This document shows positions 7,377-16,588 of a DNA stretch of 64,000 nt, piece after piece; the first letter of the stretch is position 1, and every line of letters begins with the position of its first letter. The stretch lies in NCBI GenBank assembly GCA_030697175.1, contig JAUYQR010000014.1, forward strand, positions 1 to 64,000. Direction: 5' to 3'. Below the pieces are notes generated by a model. It saw nothing but the letters and a program-made list of their open reading frames with translations, was not told the origin of the DNA and searched no databases. The position numbers and the translations under genes are program-made. The DNA is from Paracoccaceae bacterium. GTDB taxonomy: Bacteria > Pseudomonadota > Alphaproteobacteria > Rhodobacterales > Rhodobacteraceae.

Positions 7377-7849
7377 TCGATCAGCACATTGTCGTTCTGG
7401 GCTGCGGCAACCCGAACCGCAGCGACGACGGGGCAGGACCGGCGGTGATCGGGCTGCTGCGCAATCGCGCGCTGCCAGCGGCGGTGCGCCTTTTTGACGT
7501 CGGCACCGACGGCATGGCCGTGATCTACAAGGCGCGGGGAGCCACCCATCTGGTGATCGTGGACGCTCGGGTTCCCATGGGCGCCCCCGGGTCGGTCTAT
7601 GAAGTGCCGGGCGAGGTTTTGGCCGCACCCCCGGCGCGCGGCGCGGGCCTGCACGAGTTTCGCTGGGACAACGCGATCTATGCCGGGCAGCGCATCTATG
7701 GCGATGCGTTTCCGGCGCAGGTGACGGTCTTCCTGATCGAGGCCGAAACCCTCGCGCTTGGCCTGTCGCTCAGCCCTTCAGTCGCCACTGCGGTCGAACT
7801 TGTTGCAAACAAGGTGACGACCCTGCTGCAAGACTGGACGTCGACATGA
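7349..7849 (+). CDS. hupD: Hydrogenase maturation endopeptidase
   Basis: This is a HyaD/HupD-family protease (166 residues as drawn) that trims the large-subunit tail after nickel insertion. Motifs: VVLGCGNPNRSDDGAG at the N-terminus with the first metal ligand acidic residue, IVDAR in the middle, and GLHEFRWDNAI with the conserved His. The start is uncertain. ATG 7349 overlaps the previous gene by 28 bases, while TTG 7373 overlaps its stop as TTGA and would begin eight residues later, nearer the usual N-terminus. The stop overlaps the next ATG. Confidence 0.88.
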   Translation: MVLQVVADLIDQHIVVLGCGNPNRSDDGAGPAVIGLLRNRALPAAVRLFDVGTDGMAVIYKARGATHLVIVDARVPMGAPGSVYEVPGEVLAAPPARGAGLHEFRWDNAIYAGQRIYGDAFPAQVTVFLIEAETLALGLSLSPSVATAVELVANKVTTLLQDWTST

Positions 7850-8172
7850 GCCTTGGCATCGCCGTCCGTGACGGGTCTGTCTATCTGCCCGCGAAGGTGG
7901 TCGAGACCTATCTTCCGGGCGTGGCGGCGGTGGTGGTGCTGATCCGGGACCAGACGCTGATGGTGCTGCCGGTGCATCACGCGACCGCCGGAGGCTGCCT
8001 CTTGAAGCTGCGCAACGCCGCCGGCGACCGGGTCGCGCAGGCGCGCGACGTGTTTCAGGACCAGGGGCTGCTCGACATGGCGGTGTCCGACCTGCCGGTG
8101 CATTGGAGCTCGGAAATGTGCGCCCTCTGCGCGCCGATCCCCGAAGAGCTAGCAAAGTTAGTTTCCAGATAA
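7846..8172 (+). CDS. Unknown hydrogenase-cluster protein
   Basis: This 108-residue protein is coupled to the protease gene by an ATGA overlap. The sequence is mostly beta-like and hydrophobic (VAAVVVLIRDQTLMVLPV), with a GGCLLKLRN segment and a C-terminal CALC pair. No signal peptide or membrane helix is clear. I do not recognise the family. Coupling to hupD and position among accessory genes suggest a role in maturation or assembly. About 80 bases with no gene separate it from the TPR gene. Confidence 0.65.
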   Translation: MSLGIAVRDGSVYLPAKVVETYLPGVAAVVVLIRDQTLMVLPVHHATAGGCLLKLRNAAGDRVAQARDVFQDQGLLDMAVSDLPVHWSSEMCALCAPIPEELAKLVSR

Positions 8173-8256
8173 TAAAGCAGGTAGACAGGTGGTCGATGGC
8201 TGTTCTACTGTAACCGGGGGATGACGCGACCGGTCGAGTCGCGCAGGGAGGGTTCG

Positions 8257-9258
8257 GTGGCCGCATCAAGCCGCACAAAGCAACAGGTCGACGCGGCGCT
8301 TGCGGCGGTCGAGGATGCCGACGCATCCGACTTCGACAAGGCGCAGATGCTGATGGAAATCGCGATGGGCCTGCAGCAGGCCCCGCGCGACCCCGAGGAC
8401 CTGCACGCGGCGGTCGATCTTTACCGCCGCGCCATTGATCTCGTGCCGATGGGCGAGGCACTGGGCGCCGCCCGCATCCGCGCCCGGCTGGCGACCGCGC
8501 TGATGGCGGTGCCCGCCAGCGATGCCGGGACGCTCAAGGCGGCACGGTCGGAGATGACGACCGCCATTGCAACACTGACGGCAGAGGGATCGGAGGCCGA
8601 GATCGCCGAGGCCGAAATGAACCTCGGGCTGATCTGCCAGACCATGGCGGGGATGGGGCTTGCCCCGATCCAGCCCGCGATCAGCGCCTATCAGCGCGCG
8701 CTGCGCACCTTTGACCGGACCGCCTATCCCAAGGAATTCGCCATCCTGCAGAACAACCTGGCGACGGCCTTCCTGTCGATGCCCTTTACCGACGAGTCGG
8801 GCAAGCTGCGCGAGGCGCTGGCGGTCCAGGCCTTCGAGGAGGCGCTGCGCGTCGTCACCCTGATCGACCAGCCGGTCGAATATGCCATGCTGCAGAACAA
8901 CCTTGGCAATGCGCTGCAATATGTGTCGTCGGCGCACCGGGTCGAGAACGGCTTTCGCGCGCTTGACGCCTATGACGAGGCGCTGAAGGTGCGCACGGTG
9001 CGCGACATGCCCGAGGCCTATGCCAATACCATCGCCAACAAGGCGAACTGCCTGGCGAACCTGCCCGACGATCCGGCGAACCCCGAGGCGGGCAATCCGC
9101 GCAACGTCGCCGCCGCAGTGGCCATGCTGCGCGAGGCCAAGGCCATCTTCGCCGCCCGCGGTGCCGAGGACAAGGCGCAGGCCGTCGCCGAGGCGATTGT
9201 CGAACTTTCGTCGCACCTCGCGCCCCACGGCGCGTTCGCGTCCGACGCCAGACACTGA
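8257..9258 (+). CDS. TPR-repeat hydrogenase accessory protein
   Basis: This protein of about 333 residues is helical throughout. GTG 8257 is preferred because AGGGAGGG lies at 8245-8252; the ATG at 8221 has its G-run directly abutting and would be poorly placed. Three clear tetratricopeptide-like helix pairs share a signature: EFAILQNNLATAFLSMP, EYAMLQNNLGNALQYV and AYANTIANKANCLANLP. Such repeats bind other proteins. There is no signal peptide. TPR proteins are recurrent neighbours of high-affinity hydrogenases. A scaffold or chaperone for hydrogenase assembly is inferred. Confidence 0.75.
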   Translation: MAASSRTKQQVDAALAAVEDADASDFDKAQMLMEIAMGLQQAPRDPEDLHAAVDLYRRAIDLVPMGEALGAARIRARLATALMAVPASDAGTLKAARSEMTTAIATLTAEGSEAEIAEAEMNLGLICQTMAGMGLAPIQPAISAYQRALRTFDRTAYPKEFAILQNNLATAFLSMPFTDESGKLREALAVQAFEEALRVVTLIDQPVEYAMLQNNLGNALQYVSSAHRVENGFRALDAYDEALKVRTVRDMPEAYANTIANKANCLANLPDDPANPEAGNPRNVAAAVAMLREAKAIFAARGAEDKAQAVAEAIVELSSHLAPHGAFASDARH

Positions 9259-9292
9259 ATCCGGAAAACCAACCAGACTGGGAGTTTGCTGC

Positions 9293-9478
9293 GTGATCAC
9301 TTTAGCGGCCTTGTTCATCGGAATTCTTGCGGCCCTGCTGGCCGGTGCGGCCTCGGGCGTGCTGGTCGGGAAAAGCGCGCTTGGAGCCGAACTTTCCGCC
9401 TACATGGGGGGCCTTTACGGCCTCATCGCGGGCACGGTTGCGGTCGTCGTGACCGCGGCCGTCTTCGTGCTGTTCTGA
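9293..9478 (+). CDS. Small two-helix membrane protein
   Basis: This 61-residue protein starts at GTG 9293 with CTGGGAG eight bases upstream. The sequence is almost entirely two hydrophobic helices (residues 2-25 and 38-60) separated by a short GKSALGAELSAYM loop. It is too short for a transporter. With the next gene it may anchor the otherwise soluble hydrogenase complex to the membrane; this is inferred from context only. Confidence 0.6.
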   Translation: MITLAALFIGILAALLAGAASGVLVGKSALGAELSAYMGGLYGLIAGTVAVVVTAAVFVLF

Positions 9479-9492
9479 AAGGGGGCGAGCAG

Positions 9493-9714
9493 ATGATCGG
9501 CATGGCGATGAGTTCGGCGAAACTGTTCTTCCAGGGCAAGCTCTTCAAGGACAACCGCAAGGTGATGCTGCACTTCGGCATCGGCGCGGGTCTCGGCATC
9601 CTGGCCGGGGTCGTGGTGGGGCAATTCGCCCCGATCTGGGTGGCGACGGCGGTTGCCGGCGGGGTCGCGGGCTTTGCGCAGCCCTTCCTGCTCAAGCAAG
9701 TGAAATACGCCTGA
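9493..9714 (+). CDS. Second small membrane protein
   Basis: This 73-residue protein starts at ATG 9493 after GGGGGCGAG. An amphipathic, basic N-terminus (KLFFQGKLFKDNRK) is followed by a glycine-rich hydrophobic segment (HFGIGAGLGILAGVVVGQFA) and a second one ending in KQVKYA. No family is recognised. It lies 5 bases before the NifU-Rieske gene, so it is part of the same transcription unit. Confidence 0.6.
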   Translation: MIGMAMSSAKLFFQGKLFKDNRKVMLHFGIGAGLGILAGVVVGQFAPIWVATAVAGGVAGFAQPFLLKQVKYA

Positions 9715-9719
9715 GCCCG

Positions 9720-10592
9720 ATGCCTGACAGCGGCACCCCTGAGCGGATGGACCCACCCGGCCTTGACCGGCTCTTGGGCGATCTCCGTGCGCTGGAGGCG
9801 CTGGCCGAGGGCTGGGATGATGCGGCGCGGATGGGGGCAAGGGCGCAGGCATCGGCGATCGACGCGCTGAACGCCGAGGCGTTCCGCCGCCTGATCCGCA
9901 GCCTGAAGGCGCAGCACGGCTTCGGCGCGGCGCTGGCCGAGGCGGCGCGCGACGAGGTGGTCTATGCCGTCTTGCGTCGGCACGGCATCCTGAAGCCCTC
10001 GCTGTTTGAGCGGGTCGAGGCGGCGCTGGAAACCGTGCGCCCGATGCTGGCCAGCCACGGCGGCAATGCCGAGGTCGCCTCGGTCGAGGGCAACCGCGCC
10101 GAGATCCGCTTTCTGGGGGCCTGCGACGGTTGCCCGGCCTCGCAGCTGACCTTCTATGCCGGGGTCAAGAAGGCGATCGAGGATCATGTCCCCGAGATCA
10201 CCGAAGTGCGCCAGGTCAAGGGGCTGGGTGGTGGCGGCGCAGACACGGTGCATTTCACCTCGCCCTTTGCCGAGACTTTGGGGGGCGCCTGGATCAACGC
10301 GCTCGATCTGGCGAAACTGCCGGACGGCACGACGCTGTTCGAAACCGTCGGTGGCGAATCGGTGATCTTCGCGCGCCAAGGCGATCTGGTGACCTGCTTT
10401 CGCAACGCTTGCGCGCATATGGGGCTGGAAATGACCGAGGGTGCGGTCGAGGCGGGCATCCTGACCTGCCCCTGGCACGGGTTCCGCTATGCGCTGGAAA
10501 GTGGCGAATGCCTGACCGCGCCCGAGGTTCAGTTGCATGCTCATGCGGTGCGGGTCATCGGCTCGCGCATCCAGGTCAGGATCGTGCCATGA
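9720..10592 (+). CDS. NifU-domain/Rieske fusion Fe-S protein
   Basis: This protein has 290 residues. Residues about 90-160 form a NifU C-terminal-type domain with GACDGCPAS (CxxC). Residues about 190-290 form a Rieske [2Fe-2S] domain with CAHMGLEM and CPWHGFRYAL (CxH ... CxxH). Both cofactors are Fe-S, so this is a good candidate for the electron carrier between the hydrogenase and the respiratory chain. The mycobacterial proteins HucE and HhyE, encoded with similar hydrogenases, are described as Fe-S proteins needed for H2-dependent respiration. Equivalence to them is inferred. The stop overlaps the NHL gene start (ATGA). Confidence 0.85.
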   Translation: MPDSGTPERMDPPGLDRLLGDLRALEALAEGWDDAARMGARAQASAIDALNAEAFRRLIRSLKAQHGFGAALAEAARDEVVYAVLRRHGILKPSLFERVEAALETVRPMLASHGGNAEVASVEGNRAEIRFLGACDGCPASQLTFYAGVKKAIEDHVPEITEVRQVKGLGGGGADTVHFTSPFAETLGGAWINALDLAKLPDGTTLFETVGGESVIFARQGDLVTCFRNACAHMGLEMTEGAVEAGILTCPWHGFRYALESGECLTAPEVQLHAHAVRVIGSRIQVRIVP

Positions 10593-11767
10593 GGGTTTCG
10601 CTCGCCCCCTCGTTCTCGCCGATCAAGGCCGCGGGCACGGTGACGCAAGGCGCGCCGCTGCTCGACCCTGCCGGCGCGCGGGTGATCCTGGGGTCGGATG
10701 GCGGGCTTCTGGCCGATCCGATCACCCCGGCGGCGCATCGCCTGTTCGGGCCGCGCGGCGTCTGCCTGCATCCTGATGGCTCGTTCTGGGTCGCCGATAC
10801 CGGGCACCACCGGCTGCTCGGCTGGCACAAGCTGCCCGACCGTGACGACCAGCCCGCCGATATCCTGTTCGGCCAGCCCACTTTTGGCCGCGAGGGGCGC
10901 AATGCCAAGGGGCCGGTGACGGCCCGCACGCTGAACGTGCCGACCGGCATCACCGCCTTTCGCGGCGGCCTGGCGGTGGCGGATGCCTGGAACCACCGGG
11001 TGCTGATCTGGCACCGCCCGCCCGCAGGCCCGGACAGCCCCGCCGACATCGTGCTGGGACAGGCCGATGCGGGGTCTTCGCTGGCCAATCGCGGTGCCGA
11101 TGCGCCGGGGCCGCAGACGCTGCACTGGCCTTACGGTCTGTCCGAGATCGACGGCAGGCTGGTGGTCTGCGACACCGGCAACCGCCGCCTGATGGTCTGG
11201 AACGACCCGGGCCGGACCGGGCAACCGGCCGATCTGGTGCTGGGGCAGGACAGTTTCACCTGCCGCGACGAGAATGCCGGCGGCCCGGTCGCGGCGCGCT
11301 CGATGCGCTGGCCGCACATGGCCTGCGGCTGGCAGGGCGGGCTGGCGGTGGCGGATGCGGGCAACAACCGCGTCATGGTCTGGACCGGCTTTCCCGACGC
11401 CAACGGTCAGCCCGCCGATGCCATCCTCGGCCAGGCCGGGATCGGCGATTGCGACCTGAACCGGGGCGCCTATTACCCGTCGGCGCTGGCGGTCAACATG
11501 CCCTATGCGCTTGGCGTGCTGGGCGAGCGGCTGATCGTCGGGGATACCGCCAATTCGCGGCTCCTGGGCTTCAGCGAGGTCGGCTTTGCGGCCGCAGCCG
11601 ACCGGCTGACCGGCCAGCCCGATTTCGCATCAAAGGGTGACAACCGCTGGGGCATGGCCGAACGTGACAGCCTGTGCTGGCCCTACGGTCTGTCGGTGCG
11701 CGGCAGCACGGTCGCCGTGGCCGACAGCGGCAACAATCGCGTGCTGATCTGGGAGGCCGCGCCATGA
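10589..11767 (+). CDS. NHL-repeat beta-propeller protein
   Basis: This 392-residue protein has no signal peptide. At least five blades repeat a PAD-x-x-LGQ end with a following G.(N/D) and an internal ADAWNHRVLIW or ADAGNNRVMVW strand. This is the NHL beta-propeller pattern with aspartate and arginine near each turn. Propellers of this sort are protein-binding platforms and recur beside high-affinity hydrogenases. It overlaps the genes on both sides by four bases, so it belongs to the coupled accessory-hyp run. No catalytic residues are evident. Confidence 0.85.
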   Translation: MRVSLAPSFSPIKAAGTVTQGAPLLDPAGARVILGSDGGLLADPITPAAHRLFGPRGVCLHPDGSFWVADTGHHRLLGWHKLPDRDDQPADILFGQPTFGREGRNAKGPVTARTLNVPTGITAFRGGLAVADAWNHRVLIWHRPPAGPDSPADIVLGQADAGSSLANRGADAPGPQTLHWPYGLSEIDGRLVVCDTGNRRLMVWNDPGRTGQPADLVLGQDSFTCRDENAGGPVAARSMRWPHMACGWQGGLAVADAGNNRVMVWTGFPDANGQPADAILGQAGIGDCDLNRGAYYPSALAVNMPYALGVLGERLIVGDTANSRLLGFSEVGFAAAADRLTGQPDFASKGDNRWGMAERDSLCWPYGLSVRGSTVAVADSGNNRVLIWEAAP

Positions 11768-14175
11768 TCGGGGCGCGGCTGACCGTGCGCGGGCAGGTCC
11801 AGGGCGTGGGCTTCCGCCCCACGGTCTGGCGGCTGGCGCGCGAGATGGGGCTGGCGGGCGACGTCAAGAACACCGCCGAGGGCGTGGTGATCCGGCTTTG
11901 GGGCGCGGGGCTGGACAGCTTTCCGGGCCGCCTGCACGCCGCCCTGCCGGCACTGGCCCGGATCGAGGAGCTGCGCGTCGAGCCCCTGGACGACGCGCCG
12001 CCACAGGACTTTTCCATCGTCGCCTCCGAGGCGACCGGCACGATGCGCGGCTCGGTGACGCCGGATGCCGCGACCTGCCCCGATTGCCTGGCCGAGATCC
12101 GCGATCCGTTCCAGCACCGCTACCGCTATCCCTTCACCAACTGCACCAATTGCGGCCCGCGCTTTTCCATCGTTACCGGCGCACCCTATGACCGCGCCCG
12201 CACCACGATGGCCCCGTTTGACCTGTGCGAGATCTGCGCGGGCGAATATGCCGACCCCGCCGACCGCCGCTTTCACGCCCAGCCGGTCGCCTGCGGCCGC
12301 TGCGGCCCGCAGATCTGGATCGAGAAGCTCGGCCCCGGCGCGGTCAACCACGAGGCGTTCTCGATGCTCGATGACATCGACGCCACCGGCGGGATGATCC
12401 TGAACGGCCATATCGTCGCGATCCGGGGTTTGGGCGGCGTGCATCTGGCCTGCGATGCGACCAATGCCGCCGCCGTCGCCGAACTGCGCCGCCGCAAGGG
12501 GCGCAAGGGCAAGGCCTTTGCGCTGATGGCCCGCGATCTGGGCGTGGTGCGCGAATTCTGCGAGGTCTCCGAGGCCGAGGCGGCGGCGCTGTCCGGCCCC
12601 GAGGCGCCCATTGTGCTGCTCAGGTCGTTGCCGAACGCCCTGCCCGAGGCGATCGCGCCGGGGCTGGACCGGCTGGGGGTGATGCTGCCCTACACGCCGT
12701 TCTATCACCTGATCCTGCGCCGGATCGGCCGCCCCGTGGTGATGACCAGCGGCAATCCCTCGGGTCAGCCGCAATGCACCGGCAATCAGGAAACCCGCGA
12801 CCGGCTGCCTGCCATCGCCGACTTTGCCTGCCTGCACGACCGCGAGATCGCCAACCGGATCGACGATTCCGTGGTGCGGGTCGACCTTGGCCGGATGCGC
12901 GTTTTGCGCCGGGCGCGCGGCTTTGCCCCGGCGGGCCTGCCGCTGCCGCCGGGCTTTTCACGCAAGGCGCAGGTGCTGGCGATGGGCGGTGAGTTGAAGA
13001 ACACCTTCTGCCTCGTCAAGGACGGCCAGGCGATCCTGTCGCAGCACATGGGCGATCTGGAGGATGCCGCCACCCATGCCGATGCGGCGCGGAACCTCGC
13101 ACTCTACACCCGGCTTTTCGACCATGAGCCGGGCGTGATCGCGGTTGACCGGCATCCGCAATACCTGTCCACCCAGGCCGGGCGGGCGCTGGCCGGGGAC
13201 CGTCCGGTGATCGCGGTGCAGCACCATCACGCCCATGTCGCCGCCTGTCTGGCCGAAAACGGCCGCCCGCTGGAGGCGCCCCCGGTCCTGGGCATCGCGC
13301 TGGACGGCAGCGGGTTTGGCGATGATGGCACGCTTTGGGGCGGCGAGTTTCTGGTCTGCGACTATCGGCGCTATGCGCGCGTGGGATCGTGCAAGCCGGT
13401 GGCGCTGCCCGGCGGGGCGGCGGCGATCCGCGAGCCCTGGCGCAACGCCTATGCGCATCTGATGGCCGAAATGGGCTGGGCCGAATTCGCGATGAACTTC
13501 GACGGGCTCGAGATCTTCCGCAGGCTTTCGGCGGTGCCGCGCGCCACACTGGACGCGATGATCGCGGGGGGCACGCATGCGCCGGTCTCGACCTCCTGCG
13601 GGCGTCTGTTCGATGCCGCTGCCGCCATCGCCGGCCTGGCCTGGGAGGCGCAGGATTACGAGGGCGAGGCCGCCATGCGCTTCGAGGCCGCGATCGACCC
13701 CGCCGCGATGGCCGAGCCTGACGATCTGGCCTATCCGTTCAGCATTCCCCTGACCGGGGGCAAGGGCATGCCCTATATCGAACCCCTGGCGGTCTGGCGG
13801 GCAATGCTCGGCGATCTGATCCTTGCCACCCCCACCGGGGTCATCGCGGCCCGTTTTCATCGCGGGCTGGCGCAGGCCGTCGTGCGGATGGCCGAGCGGA
13901 TCATCGAAGATACCACCATCGACACCGTCGCCCTGTCGGGCGGCGTGTTCCAGAACGCGACCCTGTTCGCGCTGGTTCATGACGGACTCGAATCCCGCGG
14001 GCTGACCGTTCTCAGCCACGCCCGAACCCCCGCGAACGATGGGGGACTAGCCCTCGGTCAGGCCGTTGTGGCCCTGGCCGTCAGCCAACCGGAGGAAGCC
14101 CCATGTGCCTTGGAATCCCAGGCCGGATCGTCGAGATCACCGATGCAAGCCGAAAGCTCGCCACCGTCGAGGTGA
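11764..14175 (+). CDS. hypF: Carbamoyltransferase HypF
   Basis: This enzyme makes the thiocarboxamide precursor of the cyanide ligands from carbamoyl phosphate and ATP, passing it to HypE. It has 803 residues. Domains: acylphosphatase (VQGVGFRPTVWRLA), two zinc-finger blocks (CPDC ... CTNCGPR and CEIC ... CGRCGP), YrdC-like domain (GGVHLACDATN, TSGNPSGQP), and a Kae1-like carbamoyltransferase domain with VQHHHAHVAAC and ALSGGVFQN. The C-terminal 25 residues beyond GQAVVALAV read through hypC, giving a 73-base overlap. Confidence 0.96.
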   Translation: MIGARLTVRGQVQGVGFRPTVWRLAREMGLAGDVKNTAEGVVIRLWGAGLDSFPGRLHAALPALARIEELRVEPLDDAPPQDFSIVASEATGTMRGSVTPDAATCPDCLAEIRDPFQHRYRYPFTNCTNCGPRFSIVTGAPYDRARTTMAPFDLCEICAGEYADPADRRFHAQPVACGRCGPQIWIEKLGPGAVNHEAFSMLDDIDATGGMILNGHIVAIRGLGGVHLACDATNAAAVAELRRRKGRKGKAFALMARDLGVVREFCEVSEAEAAALSGPEAPIVLLRSLPNALPEAIAPGLDRLGVMLPYTPFYHLILRRIGRPVVMTSGNPSGQPQCTGNQETRDRLPAIADFACLHDREIANRIDDSVVRVDLGRMRVLRRARGFAPAGLPLPPGFSRKAQVLAMGGELKNTFCLVKDGQAILSQHMGDLEDAATHADAARNLALYTRLFDHEPGVIAVDRHPQYLSTQAGRALAGDRPVIAVQHHHAHVAACLAENGRPLEAPPVLGIALDGSGFGDDGTLWGGEFLVCDYRRYARVGSCKPVALPGGAAAIREPWRNAYAHLMAEMGWAEFAMNFDGLEIFRRLSAVPRATLDAMIAGGTHAPVSTSCGRLFDAAAAIAGLAWEAQDYEGEAAMRFEAAIDPAAMAEPDDLAYPFSIPLTGGKGMPYIEPLAVWRAMLGDLILATPTGVIAARFHRGLAQAVVRMAERIIEDTTIDTVALSGGVFQNATLFALVHDGLESRGLTVLSHARTPANDGGLALGQAVVALAVSQPEEAPCALESQAGSSRSPMQAESSPPSR

Positions 14176-14390
14176 TGGGCGTCCGCCGTCAGGTCAATGT
14201 CGCCTGCATCCTGAAGGACGAGCCGATCGAGGCGCTGATCGGCACCTGGTCGCTGATCCACGTCGGCTTTGCCATGAGCCGGATCAACGAGGAAGAGGCC
14301 GCGCTGACGCTGGACATCCTGCGCCAGCTTGGCGAGGCGCAGGCCGAGATCGAGGCGATGCGCGCCAGCGAAAGGATGCTGGCATCATGA
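14103..14390 (+). CDS. hypC: Hydrogenase maturation chaperone HypC
   Basis: This 95-residue HypC/HupF-family chaperone begins MCLGIPGRIVEI, with the essential Cys2 that binds the Fe(CN)2CO unit with HypD. It starts inside the 3' end of hypF and its stop overlaps the hypD ATG, so its expression is tightly coupled to both. The length is normal for the family. Confidence 0.95.
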   Translation: MCLGIPGRIVEITDASRKLATVEVMGVRRQVNVACILKDEPIEALIGTWSLIHVGFAMSRINEEEAALTLDILRQLGEAQAEIEAMRASERMLAS

Positions 14391-15526
14391 ACTACGCCGA
14401 TGAATTCCGCGACCCCGTCGCCGCGCGCGGCGTGCTGGCCGCCATCGCCCGCGTCACCGACGAGATCGGCGCGACCCGCGAAAAACCCGTCCACATCATG
14501 GAGATCTGCGGCGGCCATACCCATGCGATCTTTCGCTATGGCCTCGACAAGCTGACCCCGCCGGGGCTGGAATTCATCCACGGGCCGGGCTGCCCGGTCT
14601 GCGTCCTGCCGATGAGCCGGATCGACGAATGTGTCGAAATCGCCGAACGCCCGGGCGTCATCATGACCACCTTCGGCGATGCGATGCGGGTTCCGGGGCA
14701 TCGCAAGTCGCTGATCCAGGCCAAGGCCGATGGTGCCGACATCCGCATGGTCTATTCGCCGCTCGACGCGCTGGAACTGGCGCGGCGCCACCCCGACCGC
14801 GAGGTGGTGTTCTTCGGTCTTGGGTTCGAGACCACCACGCCCTCGACCGCGCTGACCATCCTGCAGGCGGCGGCGGACGGGCAGACCAATTTCTCGGTCT
14901 TCTGCAACCACATCACCGTGCCGCCGCCGATCAAGGCGCTGCTTGACGATCCGCACATGATCCTCGACGGCTTTGTCGGGCCGGGCCATGTCTCGATGGT
15001 GATCGGGGTGCGGCCCTATGACTTCATCGCCCGCGACTATGGCAAGCCGATCGTGGTGGCGGGGTTCGAGCCGCTGGATCTCTTGCAATCGGTGCTGATG
15101 GTGCTGGAACAGATCCGCGACGGCCGCGCCGAGGTGGAGAACCAGTATTCCCGCGTCGTGCCGGATGACGGCAACCCGGTCTCGATCGCCGCCTGTGCCG
15201 AGGTCTACGCGCCGCGCCCCAGTTTCGAATGGCGCGGCCTGGGCGAGATCGACGCCAGCGGCCTTTGCATCCGCCCGGCCTATGCTGCCTGGGATGCCGA
15301 GGTCAAGTTCGGGGTCGGCTACGGCAAGGGGCCGCGCGCGGTCGCCGAGCCCGATGGCTGCCGCTGCGGCGACGTGATGACCGGGCGGATCAAGCCGCAT
15401 GCCTGCCCGCAGTTCGGCACCGGCTGCACGCCGGAAATGCCGCTTGGCGCGCTGATGGTCAGTTCCGAAGGCGCCTGCGCGGCCTACTATCAGTATGGCG
15501 GGCTGCGGCTGGAGGCGGCCCTGTGA
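14387..15526 (+). CDS. hypD: Hydrogenase maturation protein HypD
   Basis: HypD (379 residues) is the scaffold for Fe(CN)2CO assembly. Conserved motifs: EICGGHTHAIFRYG, HGPGCPVCVLP, GFETTTPSTA, and the C-terminal [4Fe-4S] cysteines in CRCGDVMTGRIKPHACPQFG and GTGCTPEMPLGALMVSSEGAC. ATG 14387 overlaps the hypC stop. Its own stop overlaps the GTG start of hypE. Confidence 0.96.
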   Translation: MNYADEFRDPVAARGVLAAIARVTDEIGATREKPVHIMEICGGHTHAIFRYGLDKLTPPGLEFIHGPGCPVCVLPMSRIDECVEIAERPGVIMTTFGDAMRVPGHRKSLIQAKADGADIRMVYSPLDALELARRHPDREVVFFGLGFETTTPSTALTILQAAADGQTNFSVFCNHITVPPPIKALLDDPHMILDGFVGPGHVSMVIGVRPYDFIARDYGKPIVVAGFEPLDLLQSVLMVLEQIRDGRAEVENQYSRVVPDDGNPVSIAACAEVYAPRPSFEWRGLGEIDASGLCIRPAYAAWDAEVKFGVGYGKGPRAVAEPDGCRCGDVMTGRIKPHACPQFGTGCTPEMPLGALMVSSEGACAAYYQYGGLRLEAAL

Positions 15527-16569
15527 ACCAGCGCCTGCGCCCCCCCCGCCGCGTCGTCGCCGACCGGGTGACGCTGGCGCATGGCGGCGGCGGCAAGGCG
15601 ATGCGCGATCTGATCGAGGATGTGTTCACCTCGGTCTTCGCGCCGCCGGGGATGGAGGATCAGGCGCGGCTGATGCATCCGTCGCTGCTGGAACCGGGGG
15701 CGCAACTGGCCTTCACCACCGACAGTTTCGTCGTCTCGCCTATGGAATTTCCCGGCGGCGACATCGGCACCATCGCGGTCTGCGGCACGGTCAACGACCT
15801 GGCGGTGGGTGGTGCGCGGCCGCTCTGGCTGTCGGCGGCCTTCATCATCGAGGAGGGCGTCGAGATCGCCACCCTGCGCCGCATCGCCCGCTCGATGCAG
15901 ACCGCCGCCGAGGTGGCCGGCGTGCGCATCGTCACGGGCGACACCAAGGTCGTGGGCCGGGGCTCGGGCGACGGCGTGTTCGTGACCACCGCGGGCGTGG
16001 GGGTGATCCCGCCCGGGCGCGATCTTCTGGCGGGCAAGGTCCGGCCCGGCGACGTGGCCCTCGTCAACGGCGTGCTCGGCGACCATGGGGCGGCGATCCT
16101 GGCGGCGCGCGGCGACATGGCGCTGACCACCGATGTCGTCTCGGACTGCCAGCCCCTGAACCTGCTGATTGAGGCGGTGCTGGCCGCCGCCCCCGACGTT
16201 CGCTGCGCCCGCGATGCCACCCGTGGCGGGCTGGCCTCGGCCCTGAACGAGATCGCCGACGCCGCCGGGGTCGGCGTGGTGATCGCCGAGGCCGACCTGC
16301 CGCTGCGCCCCGAGGTCAAGGGGGTCTGCGAGATCCTCGGGCTCGACCCGCTTTACCTGGCCAACGAAGGCACGCTGGTGCTGTTCGTGCCGCCCGACCA
16401 GGCGGCGGCGGCGCTGGCCGCGATGCGGGGCACGGCGGCAGGTCGCGGGGCCTGCAGCATCGGACAGGCCACGGCCTCGCATCCCGGAACCGTGGTGATG
16501 AAGACCGTCTTTGGCGGTGGACGGATCGTCGACATGCTTGTCGGCGAACAATTGCCGCGCATCTGCTGA
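15523..16569 (+). CDS. hypE: Hydrogenase maturation protein HypE
   Basis: HypE (348 residues) dehydrates the carbamoyl group received from HypF to form cyanide. The PurM-like ATP-binding signature is seen (HGGGGKAMRDLI, GTVNDLAVGGARP, TRGGLASALNEIA). The protein ends in PRIC, whose terminal Cys carries the carbamoyl group. GTG 15523 overlaps the hypD stop. Confidence 0.96.
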   Translation: MNQRLRPPRRVVADRVTLAHGGGGKAMRDLIEDVFTSVFAPPGMEDQARLMHPSLLEPGAQLAFTTDSFVVSPMEFPGGDIGTIAVCGTVNDLAVGGARPLWLSAAFIIEEGVEIATLRRIARSMQTAAEVAGVRIVTGDTKVVGRGSGDGVFVTTAGVGVIPPGRDLLAGKVRPGDVALVNGVLGDHGAAILAARGDMALTTDVVSDCQPLNLLIEAVLAAAPDVRCARDATRGGLASALNEIADAAGVGVVIAEADLPLRPEVKGVCEILGLDPLYLANEGTLVLFVPPDQAAAALAAMRGTAAGRGACSIGQATASHPGTVVMKTVFGGGRIVDMLVGEQLPRIC

Positions 16570-16588
16570 CCCATCAACCAAGGAGGAC

